A stretch of 5,480 nucleotides of DNA, taken from positions 1 through 5,480 of the forward strand of contig JASBRM010000108.1 of NCBI GenBank assembly GCA_030149405.1, in the 5' to 3' direction. Every line of letters begins with the position of its first letter. Within the stretch, counting starts at the first letter, position 1. A model generated the notes under the pieces. It was given only the letters and a program-made list of their open reading frames with translations, did no database searches and was not told the DNA's origin. The stretch comes from Neptuniibacter sp. GTDB lineage: Bacteria; Pseudomonadota; Gammaproteobacteria; Pseudomonadales; Balneatricaceae. Shown one piece after another: positions 5,392 to 5,480 of this stretch. The translations under genes and the position numbers were made by a program.

Positions 5392-5457
5392 AGTTATCGA
5401 AGTCGAGTTATGAATTCTAAGTTATAACTATTCATAACAGTGACACGATAATATCGT
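5392..5457. promoter_or_regulatory. Cluster of AGTTAT boxes and dyads, possible operator
   Basis: AGTTAT occurs at 5392, 5406 and 5420, exactly 14 bases apart. GTTATGAAT (5407-5415) and ATTCATAAC (5430-5438) are perfect inverted repeats that enclose the 10-base palindrome AGTTATAACT (5420-5429). A further dyad, ACGATA-A-TATCGT, lies at 5445-5457, and a TTGACT -35-like element follows at 5466. The arrangement suggests several copies of a DNA-binding protein upstream of a gene beyond the right edge. No regulator is identifiable. Confidence 0.4.
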
Positions 5458-5480
5458 TATATTTGTTGACTCAATGAGAG

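Larger units (their letters stand above)
5100..5480. other. 381-base AT-rich spacer with many short repeats, no supported gene
   Basis: I see no open reading frame with a start, ribosome site and recognisable product on either strand. The region holds a 12-base direct repeat 60 bases apart (5204 and 5264), a bulged inverted repeat around a palindrome (5217-5252), a 9-base inverted repeat (5290-5298 with 5335-5343), AGTTAT boxes at exact 14-base spacing (5392, 5406, 5420), a 9-base inverted repeat (5407-5415 with 5430-5438) and a 13-base dyad (5445-5457). TTGACT at 5466-5471 resembles a -35 of a promoter reading off the right edge. It is probably the regulatory region of a gene just outside the window. 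Confidence 0.55.

Noticed and set aside
1..5480. A new defence or mobile system in this window
   Set aside because: No nuclease, helicase, toxin, integrase, transposase, CRISPR array or tRNA attachment site is visible; every supported gene belongs to a known family with a chromosomal, vertical-looking context.

Overview
The window looks like ordinary chromosome from a gammaproteobacterium, probably a marine member of the Oceanospirillales or a relative. That is an inference from gene content (a DUF3087-type membrane protein, a YigZ/IMPACT protein, QueE and a periplasmic FCNGxWCGQ-type rhodanese), from moderate base composition with AT-rich intergenic DNA, and from the style of the proteins. 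No ribosomal RNA, plasmid or phage marker is present to fix the taxon.

Layout. Positions 1-529 (minus) hold the N-terminal part of an exported rhodanese-like protein that runs off the left edge. Upstream of it on the same strand, 635-1144 encodes a small two-helix membrane protein of the DUF3087 type. Divergent from that, 1247-1879 (plus) is queE, the radical-SAM enzyme of queuosine/7-deazaguanine synthesis. It converges, with a gap of only 15 bases, on a BASS-family sodium-coupled transporter (1895-2776, minus), and a hairpin inside the 3' end of the transporter gene could end queE transcription. A 533-base gene-free spacer (2777-3309) separates the transporter from a plus-strand pair: a cation diffusion facilitator (CDF) metal exporter with an unusually long C-terminus (3310-4488), and a YigZ/IMPACT protein (4485-5099) whose GTG start overlaps the CDF stop. 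The last 381 bases (5100-5480) have no gene I can support but are rich in short direct and inverted repeats.

How the genes fit together. The only clear functional unit is the CDF-yigZ pair, which should be co-transcribed and translationally coupled. The other genes look like independent housekeeping or accessory functions: sulfur/redox chemistry in the periplasm, a membrane protein of unknown role, tRNA modification and anion uptake. queC and queD, the usual partners of queE, are not in this window.

I did not find a convincing novel multi-gene system. The items most worth a second look are the extra C-terminal domain of the CDF protein coupled to an IMPACT protein, and the repeat-rich right-hand spacer with AGTTAT boxes at exact 14-base spacing and nested dyads.
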